Assembly (NCBI GenBank): GCA_020721065.1
Contig: DYNM01000004.1
Location: forward strand, 1 to 64,000
Length of the DNA stretch: 64,000 nucleotides
From: Thiocystis violascens
Lineage (GTDB): Bacteria; Pseudomonadota; Gammaproteobacteria; Chromatiales; Chromatiaceae
Direction of reading: 5' to 3'
The notes under the pieces were generated by a model. The model did no database searches and was not told where the DNA came from. It saw only the letters and a list, made by a program, of their open reading frames with translations. The position numbers and the translations under genes are program-made. Positions 45,107 through 55,305 of the stretch are shown one piece after another (positions within the stretch are counted from its first letter, which is position 1; the number at the start of each line of letters is the position of its first letter).

Positions 45107-46843
45107 ACCAAAAACACGCCAAATTCGCGTATTGAGGTCGGCGGCAAGTTGATTAGCTTCAGTCGATGGCGTCGTAGCGTGAATTGTTTTTGCTAAGTTG
45201 ATGATCGTTAACGCTTCATCGCACTTCGGGTTGGGTAGCGGGAACAACTCAACGTATTGAGTGATGTAACGTCGCCGCCCAGCATAGAGCTTGTTATTAA
45301 ATCGATGATCATAGAAAACCTCAATGAATGTTGAGTTAGCTACGGCAAGCGCCAGCCACAGCAAGTCTAGTTCGTCTTTGTTTTCGCATTGCATCCAATA
45401 GCATTCCCCGTTAACAACACCGCCGTCTGTGTCTATCCAGAAAATCGGCTTGTCGGAAATATCAGGAAATACAAGTTTGGGCAATGACCAAGCGGCAGGG
45501 TCTTGCGGCACCCATAACTCATACCATTTACGACCAGCATCTATGAGATATGTGCGCGTTTCAAGAACGTTGCGGTGCTTTTCTAGGTAGTTCGCCGTTT
45601 TTGGGTAGAGGCTCAAATCTACAGCTGTGCGACCATTTTCCGTCACCTCGTGTGGGTAAAGAATTTCCTTGATATGTTTTACGTTTGTTGGTGCGACAGC
45701 TTTGAAGCGACGTGCACATTTTCGAGTGATCAAAGGTCGAAGCAATTCTGGTCGTCCGTCTGGAAGATTGTTCCAGTCGTTACGAATGAAAATTTTGTCT
45801 GCTGTTGATTTCACACCGACCCTTATTTTTCCGATCCGTCGAAACGTTTCCCATGTATTGGCTTCAACCGTTGCCAACCATTGATCCGTAACCTGAGTGG
45901 CAATACGCCAAATCCCTTCGGGGTCGTCACCGTTATCCATTACTCCATGACGCACTCGGAAACGCCGACCATCTGGGATTGCAATCACAGTGTCGTTCTC
46001 TGCGACCAAGGCGGATAGTGCATCCTCAGCCTTTGCAATGGCGGCATCGTTAGTTTCGTAAATAGACGAATAAGCAATTTCATTGGTATGAGGGTGTTGT
46101 GAATCAGGCGTGCCGCGAGCCAACAGTACCGATGGTAAAACCGCAGCATCGAAGAGTTTGGTGTCTCCAAGGTCCCAAGCGTGCAAGATACGAAAACGCG
46201 AAAGTATGGCGCGTCGAATGGCTTGACCTGATTTTGTAGTCATAAATCGATTTGAGGTGATCACACCTGTCACCCCGTTTTCTGCCAATACCTGAGAAAT
46301 TCCGAGTAAGAACGGGTAATAAAGATCAACTCGACCGGTTAATCCAAAACTTCGAGCGAGCTGCTGTGCCTGTTGTGTCCCCATGATTTGTGTACGGACA
46401 AATGGCGGATTGGCAATCACTAAATGAAAAGGCTCTTGCATTTCACCCGCAGAAAAAAGGTCGCCGCCACCTTGTAGATTGAGAACGTGCTCCAGAAAAT
46501 CTTTTTGCTCTAGGCGCACATCTAAATCAGGAAAATCCTTCCGAAGACGCTGCGATGCAATCCGAATCGCTTCTGAATCGGTGTCGTAGCCCACCACCTC
46601 AACGAGTTTTCTGGATGCAGGCAGCAAATTTTTAATCAATGCGTCGAGCAGTGCTCCATCGCCACATGCAGGATCAAGAACACGAATTTTTCCATTCTTG
46701 GGCAAATCCACTACCTGAAGCATTTGTTTAGCAACAAACCTCGCAAAAGCTATGGGCGTATAAGTCACACCGTCAGACTTCTGACGATTAACGTTACTAT
46801 ATCTTGGTGCAGTGGTTACCATAGAAAGCATTGGCTGGTTCAA
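45080..46843 (-). CDS. Type II N6-adenine DNA methyltransferase
   Basis: A 587-residue gamma-class amino-methyltransferase. SAM motif I is IRVLDPACGDGALLDAL, the acidic motif II is VVGYDTDSEAI, and catalytic motif IV is VIANPPFVRTQ. The C-terminal half (about 300-560) is a target-recognition domain of the TaqI/Eco57I type (IRVGVKSTADKIFIRNDW, then PLITRKCARRFKAV). It protects the host against the convergent endonuclease. Starts at TTG 46843, ATG 46831 or ATG 46822 are all possible; none has a good ribosome-binding site. An inverted repeat precedes the gene. The opposite orientation to C-R gives it independent expression. Confidence 0.88.
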   Translation of the reverse strand: MNQPMLSMVTTAPRYSNVNRQKSDGVTYTPIAFARFVAKQMLQVVDLPKNGKIRVLDPACGDGALLDALIKNLLPASRKLVEVVGYDTDSEAIRIASQRLRKDFPDLDVRLEQKDFLEHVLNLQGGGDLFSAGEMQEPFHLVIANPPFVRTQIMGTQQAQQLARSFGLTGRVDLYYPFLLGISQVLAENGVTGVITSNRFMTTKSGQAIRRAILSRFRILHAWDLGDTKLFDAAVLPSVLLARGTPDSQHPHTNEIAYSSIYETNDAAIAKAEDALSALVAENDTVIAIPDGRRFRVRHGVMDNGDDPEGIWRIATQVTDQWLATVEANTWETFRRIGKIRVGVKSTADKIFIRNDWNNLPDGRPELLRPLITRKCARRFKAVAPTNVKHIKEILYPHEVTENGRTAVDLSLYPKTANYLEKHRNVLETRTYLIDAGRKWYELWVPQDPAAWSLPKLVFPDISDKPIFWIDTDGGVVNGECYWMQCENKDELDLLWLALAVANSTFIEVFYDHRFNNKLYAGRRRYITQYVELFPLPNPKCDEALTIINLAKTIHATTPSTEANQLAADLNTRIWRVFGLSAEKILR

Positions 46844-46855
46844 AATTAATATTTA

Positions 46856-46881
46856 TAGTTGTTATAATCCTAATACAACTA
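46856..46881 (-). promoter_or_regulatory. Inverted repeat in the methyltransferase promoter
   Basis: TAGTTGT (46856-46862) and ACAACTA (46875-46881) form a 7-bp inverted repeat around an AT-rich centre, just upstream of the methyltransferase start. On the minus strand TTGTAT and the AT-rich TATAAA stretch give a possible promoter overlapping the repeat, which would allow repression. Confidence 0.4.
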
Positions 46882-46946
46882 TGTGGCTTAACACTTAACT
46901 TCTACCTGTGTTTTATCCTGTTGATTGGGGCGCTACCCACGTCAAG

Positions 46947-46976
46947 CGGCGGCGCATTCGCAATGAACCGCCGCCG
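46947..46976 (-). terminator. GC-rich hairpin downstream of the RDD gene
   Basis: CGGCGGCG (46947-46954) pairs with CGCCGCCG (46969-46976), with an inner CATT/AATG stem. It lies seven bases after the RDD gene stop on the minus strand. No T-run follows, so termination efficiency is uncertain. Confidence 0.5.
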
Positions 46977-46982
46977 AGGTGC

Positions 46983-47441
46983 TTACTTCGCCGCTTGAGA
47001 CAACATCACCAGCCGCGAGTGTGATTTGCGGTCGTGCCATGCCAAACCATCACGGTCAAACAGACTCCACCACAGCCCCAATCCCGCTGGCAGCAGACTG
47101 AGCAGCGCCCAATCAAAGCGCGTCAACGCACTGCCAAAGGTCAGGTTATTGCCGTCGTCTTGAATCACGCGAAACCGCCACGCCCGCATCCCCAACGTTT
47201 GTCCGCCCCGCGCCCAAAAGTAGACGTAGAATGCCGCCACCACTGCGAGCAAATAGAGCCGCAGCAAAGTGAGCGGCAAACTGGTGTCATAAATTGGCGT
47301 ATGTGTGATCATTTCATACGGAATGGTGACTAGCGCCGTTGCCAGCATCAAAATTCCGAGCAGTAACAGACTGTCGTATAGCATCGCACCGAGGCGACGA
47401 AACAAGGAAGGTTGTTGCGCACGAGTAATATCGAATTCCAT
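46983..47441 (-). CDS. RDD family membrane protein
   Basis: A 152-residue inner-membrane protein with the RDD signature: the first Arg/Asp group in LFRRLGAMLYDSLLLLGI, a middle helix (LYLLAVVAAFYVYFWARGGQ) and the second motif GQTLGMRAWRFRVI. It closes with GLAWHDRKSHSRLV, the usual end of the family. It has about three or four helices. Function is unknown; some relatives aid ion exchange. ATG 47441 is chosen because homology starts there; the frame is open to 47606 across the divergent kinase start. It and the kinase gene are divergent with only 31 bases between start codons. Confidence 0.88.
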   Translation of the reverse strand: MEFDITRAQQPSLFRRLGAMLYDSLLLLGILMLATALVTIPYEMITHTPIYDTSLPLTLLRLYLLAVVAAFYVYFWARGGQTLGMRAWRFRVIQDDGNNLTFGSALTRFDWALLSLLPAGLGLWWSLFDRDGLAWHDRKSHSRLVMLSQAAK

Positions 47442-47472
47442 ATTAGCAGTGACCGAATGGGTTAATGATTGA

Positions 47473-50043
47473 ATGCTTCGGAAGGAAGCCGTGAAGTTAA
47501 AACGCCTCACTATTAAACCACTTTTATTCCAGTTATTGCGACGGGTACCCATGCCTTGGATAGCGATTCTGGTCGGCTTGATCGCCGGTCTCGCGGTATG
47601 GAGCATCCTCGACCAGATTCAAAGTTTCCAAGTCGATAAAATTTTCCGGCAAGAATTGCGCGTACAACTCGAACTACGCGCCCAAGAAAGCCAGATTCGT
47701 TTTGAGCGTCATCTCGCCAGCTATAGCGGTTTAACGCAACTATTAGCCAATCATCGCCGCCTGTCTGTCTATTTAGAAACGCACCCGCTCCCATCCACCC
47801 CGCCAATCGCATATACCGCCGCTCGTCCGCTATGGCTACCGGATTTCTTTGAACGCGCTGCATTAAGTTTACCCACTCATCTCATATTGACTGATTTACG
47901 CGGTCAAGTGCGCGAAATTTTCCAAACTGATACCAAACCGCTATTCGATACAAACTCCACTCAAATCATCACATCTTGGCTCACCCATCCCGCCATGATT
48001 GAACGTATCAATGATCGTTTTCACCTCATCAATAGCGCCATCATTGAAGATATGAATAGCCAACCGCTTGGTTATTTATTACTCATAGTACCCATTGATG
48101 ACGCCTTTTTGCGCGTCTCACAACACGGCCTTGACATAGAACGAGCAGCAGTAGCATTAGTTGACGCGGCCGATCAAAGCCTAGTCGCCAGCATTGATTC
48201 CAGCACCTTACCACCCGGTAGCCCATTATTACATTGGAGTGGTCACTATATGATTACCACCCAACCGTTACCAGAATACGCTGGCGGTATTGTGCATCCT
48301 TTATTTGCAACCTTAATACCACGCAGCGTGGTAGAAAAGATGTCGCGCCATGTGCGTATTTTTGAACGCCGCCAACGCTTAATCGCAGCATTAGTATTTG
48401 TGTGCGTATTCACGGCTGTCATTTATGTTGTTTCCGCACGCTTAAACAAAGTCTTAAAACGCATGACGCGCTTTTCACAGCGAGCATTAGGCATTGCTGA
48501 ACCCGGCTTTGATCGGGACGGCAATCAACTATTATTATTAGAAGATTGGATTCGTCATTTCACCCAATTAGTGTTAATTGCGCGAGACGAAACCAATCGT
48601 AAACATCAAGCAGCAATGCGCGAAAGTGAAGCACTGAAAGCCGCAATGATGGAAGCCTCACTGGATGCATTGGTCACATTAGATCGTGATGGAAAAATGA
48701 TTGAATTTAACTCCGCCGCAGAGCGTGTTTTTGCGCGAAGTCGGCAAGACGCATTAGGTTTATCCTTTGCAGAACACTGTTTGCCAGATATTGCGCGAGC
48801 GGCATTCAAACGCTTATTAGATCGCTCACATCATTTGCACCGTGAACCACAAGAACGGTGCGAATTATTAGCACAACGTGCCACCGGTGCAGAGCGTCCG
48901 GTTGAAATTTCAATTGCACTAATTGAATTAGAAGATGAGCGATTTTACACGCTTTATATTCACGACATCACCAGTCGTAAACACGCAGAACAAGAGATTA
49001 AAAGTCTAGCGCGGTTAGCAAGTGAAAGCCCTACACCAATTATGCGCGTCACCGCTGAAGGGTTAATTGTGTATGCCAATAATGCCAGTCGTCCGTTATT
49101 ATTAGCATGGCAACAATTAGATGCTGGTGAATACTTGCCGGTAGAATGGTGCGACACCTTAGCGCACGCATTAACCGCCGGGCAACCGTTAGAACATGAA
49201 TTTGAAGTGAATGGTCAACTCTATTCGTTGTTATTCGCGCCCATTCGTGATCTTGGCTATGTCAATTTATATGCGCGGGACATTACCGCCGTGCGCCGCG
49301 CCGAACAGGAATCGCGGCAACATCAAGCGGAATTAGTACATGTGTGTCGTTTAAGCACGCTGGGCGAAATTGCAACCGGAATGGCGCATGAATTAAATCA
49401 ACCGCTCGCCGCAATTGTGAATTATGCCAACGGTTGTAGTCGGCGTTTGCATAATAGTTCTGCGCAACCGGCAGAATTGATGACGGCAATGGGACATATT
49501 ACTGCGCAAGCCCAACGTGCAAGTGAGATTATTCGGCGTTTGCGGGCATTAGTGGGAAAACAACCGCCAATTCGGGCGCAAGTCGATTTAAATCATTTGG
49601 TGCGCGAAGTCTGCGCATTTTTAGAATTTGATACCAATCGTTTAGGCGTCGATATTCGCTTAGATTTGTGCAAAGTTGATTGTATTCCGGTGCGGGTTGA
49701 TTTAGTGCAAATTGAACAGGTATTATTAAATGTGATGAGCAATGCGTTGGATGCGTTAGAAATGCAGCTTGACTCACAGCGCCAGCTCTGTATTACCACA
49801 GAAATTCGCGCTACTGAAGCGTGGGTATTGATTGAAGACACCGGTCCCGGTATTGCACCAGCGCAATTAGGAGAATTATTTAATCCGTTCGTGACCACGA
49901 AAGAAAATGGTATGGGTATGGGATTGGCAATCAGTCAAACTATTGTTGAAAATCACGAGGGGCGTATTTGGGCAGAATCAGAATTGGGGCACGGTGCGGC
50001 GTTTTATGTGTCGTTGCCGTTGGCGGCATTTCATAACGATTAA
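47473..50043 (+). CDS. Sensor histidine kinase with two PAS domains
   Basis: An 856-residue membrane kinase. TM1 (about 27-47) is followed by a periplasmic sensor region (about 50-300), TM2 (about 303-325), PAS1 (about 385-500, MEASLDALVTLDRDGKMIEF), PAS2 (about 510-615, SPTPIMRVTAEGLIVYANNA), and HisKA with phospho-acceptor His639 in GEIATGMAHELNQPLAAI. The HATPase domain has LNVMSNALDALE, IEDTGPGIAP and ENGMGMGLAISQTIVE. The domain plan resembles DctB/FixL-type kinases. No response regulator is adjacent. GTG at 47491, preceded by AAGGAAG, is a better-supported alternative start giving an 850-residue protein. Confidence 0.92.
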   Translation: MLRKEAVKLKRLTIKPLLFQLLRRVPMPWIAILVGLIAGLAVWSILDQIQSFQVDKIFRQELRVQLELRAQESQIRFERHLASYSGLTQLLANHRRLSVYLETHPLPSTPPIAYTAARPLWLPDFFERAALSLPTHLILTDLRGQVREIFQTDTKPLFDTNSTQIITSWLTHPAMIERINDRFHLINSAIIEDMNSQPLGYLLLIVPIDDAFLRVSQHGLDIERAAVALVDAADQSLVASIDSSTLPPGSPLLHWSGHYMITTQPLPEYAGGIVHPLFATLIPRSVVEKMSRHVRIFERRQRLIAALVFVCVFTAVIYVVSARLNKVLKRMTRFSQRALGIAEPGFDRDGNQLLLLEDWIRHFTQLVLIARDETNRKHQAAMRESEALKAAMMEASLDALVTLDRDGKMIEFNSAAERVFARSRQDALGLSFAEHCLPDIARAAFKRLLDRSHHLHREPQERCELLAQRATGAERPVEISIALIELEDERFYTLYIHDITSRKHAEQEIKSLARLASESPTPIMRVTAEGLIVYANNASRPLLLAWQQLDAGEYLPVEWCDTLAHALTAGQPLEHEFEVNGQLYSLLFAPIRDLGYVNLYARDITAVRRAEQESRQHQAELVHVCRLSTLGEIATGMAHELNQPLAAIVNYANGCSRRLHNSSAQPAELMTAMGHITAQAQRASEIIRRLRALVGKQPPIRAQVDLNHLVREVCAFLEFDTNRLGVDIRLDLCKVDCIPVRVDLVQIEQVLLNVMSNALDALEMQLDSQRQLCITTEIRATEAWVLIEDTGPGIAPAQLGELFNPFVTTKENGMGMGLAISQTIVENHEGRIWAESELGHGAAFYVSLPLAAFHND

Positions 50044-50062
50044 CGATCTCTTGCAGATACTC

Positions 50063-50344
50063 ATGCGCCTCACTGCATTTGAACAGCACACCATCCGCCA
50101 CATCATCACTGCAATTGATCCCGATGCAGTCGTGTATTTGTTTGGTTCCCGCTTGAATGCGCAAGCGCAAGACGGCGATATTGATTTATTCGTGCTATCA
50201 AAACGCATCGACTTAATGGCAAAATTGGATATTCTAGCGCAGCTGCATTTAATGCTCGGCGAGTAGAAAATTGATTTAATCATCGCACCAGAGATGACGC
50301 AACCAATCACACGCATCGCCGTGAAAACCGGAGTGCAGTTATGA
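50063..50344 (+). pseudogene. MNT-type nucleotidyltransferase with in-frame amber stop
   Basis: A minimal nucleotidyltransferase of the MNT/HEPN toxin-antitoxin type. The catalytic motif VYLFGSRLNAQAQDGDIDLF has the expected GSR plus paired Asp. After HLMLGE the frame meets TAG at 50264-50266. Past that codon the same frame reads KIDLIIAPEMTQPITRIAVK and ends GVQL with TGA at 50342-50344, which is the normal C-terminal block of the family. A CAG-to-TAG change would explain this exactly. The natural end overlaps the next ATG by four bases (ATGA). Active product is therefore unlikely unless the amber is suppressed. Confidence 0.75.
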
Positions 50345-50409
50345 GCGTAGATAAAATTGATCTGTTGCGTGAGGAAATCATCCTACGCTGTTTACTTTTG
50401 AAAAACTAA
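50341..50409 (+). pseudogene. Truncated HEPN-type partner of the nucleotidyltransferase
   Basis: ATG 50341 overlaps the natural stop of the nucleotidyltransferase (ATGA) and opens MSVDKIDLLREEIILRCLLL, which resembles the N-terminus of HEPN-type partners. The frame stops after 22 residues, where the usual protein has over 100. Only the beginning survives, so the pair is decayed. Confidence 0.5.
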
Positions 50410-50485
50410 ACAACTATTTAGTAAGGCTACTTTGAAAACATCTCGTTTGATGACAACGCACCTCTCAAATTTTTAAGTTGAATAC

Positions 50486-53400
50486 ATGATGACCACACCG
50501 CAGCCCCGTATCCGCGAAATTCCCTACAACTACACGTCGTTTTCTGACCGCGAGATTGTGATTCGCTTTCTCGGTGAACCACTGTGGCAGTTAATTGAAC
50601 AATTGCGCAATAGTCGTCGCACCGGACGCTCGGCGCGAATGTTATTTGAGGTGCTCGGCGATTTATGGGTCGTGACGCGCAATCCGTATTTGCAAGATGA
50701 TTTATTAGAAAATACACAACGCCGTCGTTTGTTATTACAAGCATTAACGCATCGGCTTGATCAATTTGAATTGCGTTTGAATGACAACCGCGATGCAGCG
50801 CGGTTATTGACGGCAGCTCGCGCTGCGGTGGCGCGTTTTGGTGATTGGTTCACAACCGAGCAGCGCCAGCGCCAGCAGTTGCGGCAGGCACTCGCGGGCA
50901 TCACTCGCGCCGATAACCTTGATTTTGGCGGTTTGGCGCGAGTCGCTCACGCGACCGATGCGACCGATTGGCGCGTTGAATTGCCGTTTGTGGTCATTTC
51001 TCCCGACAACGAGCGCGAAGTTGCTCCCATCGTCCGCGCTTGTCTCGACTGCGGTTTGACGCTGATTCCACGCGGCGGCGGCACCGGCTACACCGGCTCG
51101 GCAGTGCCGCTGCATCCGCTGACTGCCGTCATCAACACCGAAAAGTTGGAGCAACTGACGGGCGTGGAATGGATCGAATTGTCGGGCAGCGCGGAGCGGG
51201 TGCCCACCGTTCACTGCGGCGCTGGCGTGGTGACGCGGCGCGTGTCCGATCTCGCCGACGCCAACGGTTTGGCATTTGCGGTTGATCCGACCTCGCAGGA
51301 CGCTTCCTGCATCGGCGGCAACATCGCCATGAATGCCGGTGGCAAAAAGGCGGTGCTGTGGGGCACGGCGCTGGATAATCTGGTCTCGTGGCGGATGGTG
51401 ACGCCAGATGCGGAGTGGTTGGAGGTCGAACGGCTCGATCACAATCGCGGCAAAATTCACGAGCAGCCGCTGGTGCGTTTTCGTCTCAGCCGCTTTCGTG
51501 CTGACGGCGTGACGCCAAAATGTGCGCCGGAGCTGTTGGAAATTCCGGGCGCTGCGTTTCGCAAAGCCGGGCTGGGCAAGGATGTCACCGACAAATTTTT
51601 GTCAGGGCTGCCGGGCGTTCAAAAAGAAGGCTGCGACGGCATCATCACTTCAGCGCGGTTTCTGCTGCACCGAATGCCGGAGCACGTCCGCACCGTGTGC
51701 ATGGAATTTTTCGGCGCAGATTTAGATCGCGCCGTCCCCGCCATTCTCGAAATCCGCGATGACATCGCCGCTCGCGCCACCGTGCAAATCGCCGGTTTGG
51801 AACATCTGGATGAACGCTACGTTCGCGCCGTCGGCTACACCACCAAATCCACGCGGCGGGCGTTGCCAAAAATGCTGCTGCTCGCCGATTTGGTCAGCGA
51901 TGACGCCGCCGCAGTGGACGCGGCGGCTGCGCATCTCGTCAGCTTGGTGCAGGCGCGAGATGGCGAGGGGTTTATCGCCAGCAGCGTGGAGGCGCGGAAA
52001 CGATTTTGGTTAGATCGGGCGCGGACTGCGGCGATCTCGCGTCACACCAACGCCTTCAAAGTCAATGAAGACGTGGTTATCCCGCTGGAGCGGCTGGCGG
52101 ATTACAGCCGGGGCATTGAGCAAATCAACATCGAGCAGTCGCTGCGCAATAAGGACGCGATGATGACGGCGGTGCTGGAGTATTTGACGGACACGCTGGC
52201 GCTGCCGCCGGAGCTGGATGCGGCTGAACCGGAGGCGTTGGCGCTGTTGGAGGCAAAACGGACGGCAGCGATTGCGCTGGTGAGCGCAGCGCGAGCACGT
52301 TGGCGCGAGGTGTTGGCGGAAATCCAGTTGTCAGGAGCGGTTGCGCCTGTGGAGAAGGGGAGCCGACTGGATTTACTGCTCCGCCGTGAGCTGCGCCAAT
52401 CCTATCGGCTGGAAGTGGCGGAGGCGTTGAATGACATCTTTGCTGGCGCAGCGTGGACGCCAGTGCGCGAGCATCTTCTCGCCATTCATCGCCAACTGCG
52501 TGAGTCGCGCCTGTTTGTCGCGCTGCACATGCACGCCGGAGACGGCAATGTGCATACCAATATCCCGGTTCATTCTTCTGATTACGCCATGCTGCACGAG
52601 GCGGAGCGGATCGTGGCGCGGATCATGGCGCTGGCAACCGCGCTCGGCGGCGTTATCTCCGGTGAGCACGGCATCGGCATCACCAAGCTGCAATTCCTTG
52701 ATCCCGCTAAACTCGCCGCTTTTGTTGACTATAAACAACGGGTTGATCCGCACGCAGTGTTTAATCGCGGCAAGCTGATGCCCGATTCTGGTCTCAACGG
52801 CGCATACACGCCGTCGCTGCGGCTGGTTGAACAAGAGGCGCTGATCCTCGAAGAAACCGAACTCGGGGCGCTCAATGACGACGTAAAACACTGTCTGCGC
52901 TGCGGCAAATGCAAACCCAAGTGCATGACCCACGTTCCTCGCGCCAATCTCAGCTATGCGCCGCGCAACAAAATTCTTGCCACCGGCTTGATGATTGAAG
53001 CGTTTTTATACGAAGAGCAAACCCGGCGCGGCTTGTCGCAACATCATTTTGTGGAGATGAACGACGTCGCCGATCACTGCACCGTCTGTCATCACTGCCT
53101 GCCGCCCTGTCCGGTGAAAATTGATTTCGGCACCGTCACGACGCGGATGCGGCGGATTTTGGTTGCCCGTCAACAAAAACGCTTCAATCCCGCAGCGTGG
53201 GCGACGCTGCAATTTCTCAACAGCACCGATCCGCGAGCGGTGCGGTTGTGGCGACTGCTGCTGGCGCAATGGGGCATCACGGCGCTCAACGTCGCCCATC
53301 GTGCCGCGAAACTGCTGCATCTCACCACTCGCCGCACCGCGCAGCCGGGCGCAACCACCGGCACCCCGCAGCCGCTCCAGCAGGTGTTGGAATTAGTCAG

Positions 53401-54304
53401 CCGCTCGGTGCCGGTCGCGCTGCCGCAGCGGACGTGGCGACAAGTGCTGGCGCTGGAAGATCGGACGCTGATACCGATTTTGCGCGATCCGCGCCGCGCT
53501 GCCGAAGAGACCGAGCCAGTGTTTTATTTCCCCGGCTGCGGTTCCGAGCGCCTGTTTTCCGACGTCGGATTGGCGACGCTGGCGCTGCTGTGGCGACAGG
53601 GCGCACAAACGGTGCTGCCGCCGGGCTATCTGTGCTGCGGCTATCCGCAACGCGCCAGCGGTTTGGAAAACAAAGCGCGGCAGATGACGATGGACAATCG
53701 GGTGCTGTTGCATCGTCTCGCCAACACGCTGAATTATTTAGATATTCGCACTGTGCTGGTGTCGTGTGGCACCTGCATGGATCAACTGCTGCAATACGAA
53801 TTTGCGCGGATTTTTCCCAACTGCCGCCTGCTCGACATCCACGAATGGTTGCTAGAACAAGGCGTTAGCCTCGCAGCCAGCACCGAGGTGCAGTATCTGT
53901 ATCACGATCCTTGCCACGCGCCGATGAAAACTCACGCCCCGCTCAAAGTTGCTGCCGGACTGCTCGGGCAAACGGTGACGTTATCGCCGCGCTGCTGTGG
54001 TGAAGCTGGCACGTTGGGCATCACGCGCCCCGACATCGCCAATCAGGTACGGATGCGCAAACAAGAGGAATTAACAGCGGGAATTCGGCAGTTGATTGGA
54101 AGTGAAAAAGTAAGCAATGAAGAAGTGAAATTATTAACGTCTTGTCCGGCGTGTCAGCAAGGTTTGGCGAAATACCAAACAGACACTGGCTTAAAAACTG
54201 ATTACATCGTCGTTGAATTAGCAAATCGACTGCTCGGCAGCGATTGGCAAGAAACATTTTTAATGCAGGTACAGGCAGGAGGAATTGAGCGCGTGTTGTT
54301 GTAA
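50486..54304 (+). CDS. FAD-linked oxidase / Fe-S oxidoreductase fusion, 1272 residues
   Basis: A large cytoplasmic redox enzyme. The N-terminal domain of about 150 residues (DUF3683-like) is followed by a VAO-type FAD-binding domain with [18 protein letters not shown] and [18 protein letters not shown], and the FAD-oxidase C-terminal domain with [14 protein letters not shown] and [12 protein letters not shown] ferredoxin-like module with two cluster motifs ([16 protein letters not shown] and [12 protein letters not shown]) comes next. Two CCG domains end the protein, with [32 protein letters not shown] and [12 protein letters not shown]. The layout resembles D-lactate or glycolate dehydrogenases fused to a GlpC-like electron acceptor; the substrate (a 2-hydroxy acid) is inferred. 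ATG 50486 or 50489. Confidence 0.88.
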   Translation: MMTTPQPRIREIPYNYTSFSDREIVIRFLGEPLWQLIEQLRNSRRTGRSARMLFEVLGDLWVVTRNPYLQDDLLENTQRRRLLLQALTHRLDQFELRLNDNRDAARLLTAARAAVARFGDWFTTEQRQRQQLRQALAGITRADNLDFGGLARVAHATDATDWRVELPFVVISPDNEREVAPIVRACLDCGLTLIPRGGGTGYTGSAVPLHPLTAVINTEKLEQLTGVEWIELSGSAERVPTVHCGAGVVTRRVSDLADANGLAFAVDPTSQDASCIGGNIAMNAGGKKAVLWGTALDNLVSWRMVTPDAEWLEVERLDHNRGKIHEQPLVRFRLSRFRADGVTPKCAPELLEIPGAAFRKAGLGKDVTDKFLSGLPGVQKEGCDGIITSARFLLHRMPEHVRTVCMEFFGADLDRAVPAILEIRDDIAARATVQIAGLEHLDERYVRAVGYTTKSTRRALPKMLLLADLVSDDAAAVDAAAAHLVSLVQARDGEGFIASSVEARKRFWLDRARTAAISRHTNAFKVNEDVVIPLERLADYSRGIEQINIEQSLRNKDAMMTAVLEYLTDTLALPPELDAAEPEALALLEAKRTAAIALVSAARARWREVLAEIQLSGAVAPVEKGSRLDLLLRRELRQSYRLEVAEALNDIFAGAAWTPVREHLLAIHRQLRESRLFVALHMHAGDGNVHTNIPVHSSDYAMLHEAERIVARIMALATALGGVISGEHGIGITKLQFLDPAKLAAFVDYKQRVDPHAVFNRGKLMPDSGLNGAYTPSLRLVEQEALILEETELGALNDDVKHCLRCGKCKPKCMTHVPRANLSYAPRNKILATGLMIEAFLYEEQTRRGLSQHHFVEMNDVADHCTVCHHCLPPCPVKIDFGTVTTRMRRILVARQQKRFNPAAWATLQFLNSTDPRAVRLWRLLLAQWGITALNVAHRAAKLLHLTTRRTAQPGATTGTPQPLQQVLELVSRSVPVALPQRTWRQVLALEDRTLIPILRDPRRAAEETEPVFYFPGCGSERLFSDVGLATLALLWRQGAQTVLPPGYLCCGYPQRASGLENKARQMTMDNRVLLHRLANTLNYLDIRTVLVSCGTCMDQLLQYEFARIFPNCRLLDIHEWLLEQGVSLAASTEVQYLYHDPCHAPMKTHAPLKVAAGLLGQTVTLSPRCCGEAGTLGITRPDIANQVRMRKQEELTAGIRQLIGSEKVSNEEVKLLTSCPACQQGLAKYQTDTGLKTDYIVVELANRLLGSDWQETFLMQVQAGGIERVLL

Positions 54305-54338
54305 TAACACACAATGACGCGCATCAACCACACTGCGT

Positions 54339-55259
54339 TTAGCGCGTCGTTTCAAACAACTTGGTGTATTCATGGCGCAGCGTTTCATAGCTCCGATTAA
54401 GCTGCCCCACCAATTTAGTGGTACTATCATTTTGTTCACGCAACAGCTTGTTTTCCTCTAATAAATCATCCTGTTTCAACAACAGCTTATGCACCGCTTT
54501 ACGGTATTCCGTGATACTCACTTGCAAGTTATGAATATGAACTTGCAACTCCTCATGTTCTTTAACCAGTATTTTATAATTGCGCTCTTTTATTGCTAAC
54601 GCCCGCATAAATGCCTCATTACTTTGTGCAAAAGCATCTAGTTTTTCACGCAATTCTCGATCCCGACTATTTTGAACTCTAGCAAACAACTCCTGATTAG
54701 CAAGCTGCATCGCCTCAAAATGCTGCTTCATTTCCATTACTGCTTCTTGATTAGCAGCAATTGCGGTTGTTGCAGTCTGATATTGCGATAACAAGTCATC
54801 AACAGCACTATCTAGGCGCTCAGTCACAAGACCGCTGTGGTGCAATTCATCGGCATTGCTTGTGGCTGCAAATTCAAATAAACCTGCTGTCGCGTGTGTC
54901 GTAGGATGCACAGGATGATACTGAGTCACCTGCGCTAAAATCTCATAATAATGATCCAATTTTTGAATCACTTTTTCCCAATGAGATAAACTAAAAAGCT
55001 GCCTTGTTTTAAACGGTGCTGCCAGCATTTTCAGAACAGCAACATGGTTCTCTCGCAACTCAATTCTGGTATTTGGCACTTCTTGAAGGCGATGAACTTC
55101 TTGCTTAAATAAAGCAGTCACTGCCTCACAAATTTGTTCATATTGACGTTGTGTCCGCCGCATTCGCCACCATTGCACTCCAAAAAATAAAGTGAGCACT
55201 AAGCTCAATATCAACGCTTCAGCAAGGCTATAAACTGAAATATAATAGGTGAGATTCAT
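54339..55259 (-). CDS. Membrane-anchored coiled-coil protein
   Basis: A 306-residue protein of no recognised family. A single N-terminal helix (about 12-30, LAEALILSLVLTLFFGVQWW) anchors it, followed by Arg-rich residues that keep the rest in the cytoplasm. The remainder is mostly helical, with long heptad-like coiled coils at about 165-215 and 220-300 (LLKQDDLLEENKLLREQ). It lies 46 bases downstream of the vWA gene on the same strand, so the two are probably co-expressed. Confidence 0.75.
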   Translation of the reverse strand: MNLTYYISVYSLAEALILSLVLTLFFGVQWWRMRRTQRQYEQICEAVTALFKQEVHRLQEVPNTRIELRENHVAVLKMLAAPFKTRQLFSLSHWEKVIQKLDHYYEILAQVTQYHPVHPTTHATAGLFEFAATSNADELHHSGLVTERLDSAVDDLLSQYQTATTAIAANQEAVMEMKQHFEAMQLANQELFARVQNSRDRELREKLDAFAQSNEAFMRALAIKERNYKILVKEHEELQVHIHNLQVSITEYRKAVHKLLLKQDDLLEENKLLREQNDSTTKLVGQLNRSYETLRHEYTKLFETTR

Positions 55260-55305
55260 GGTGAAATACGCCGCTTAATTGTGAAGACATCACTAAGAGT
55301 TAGTG

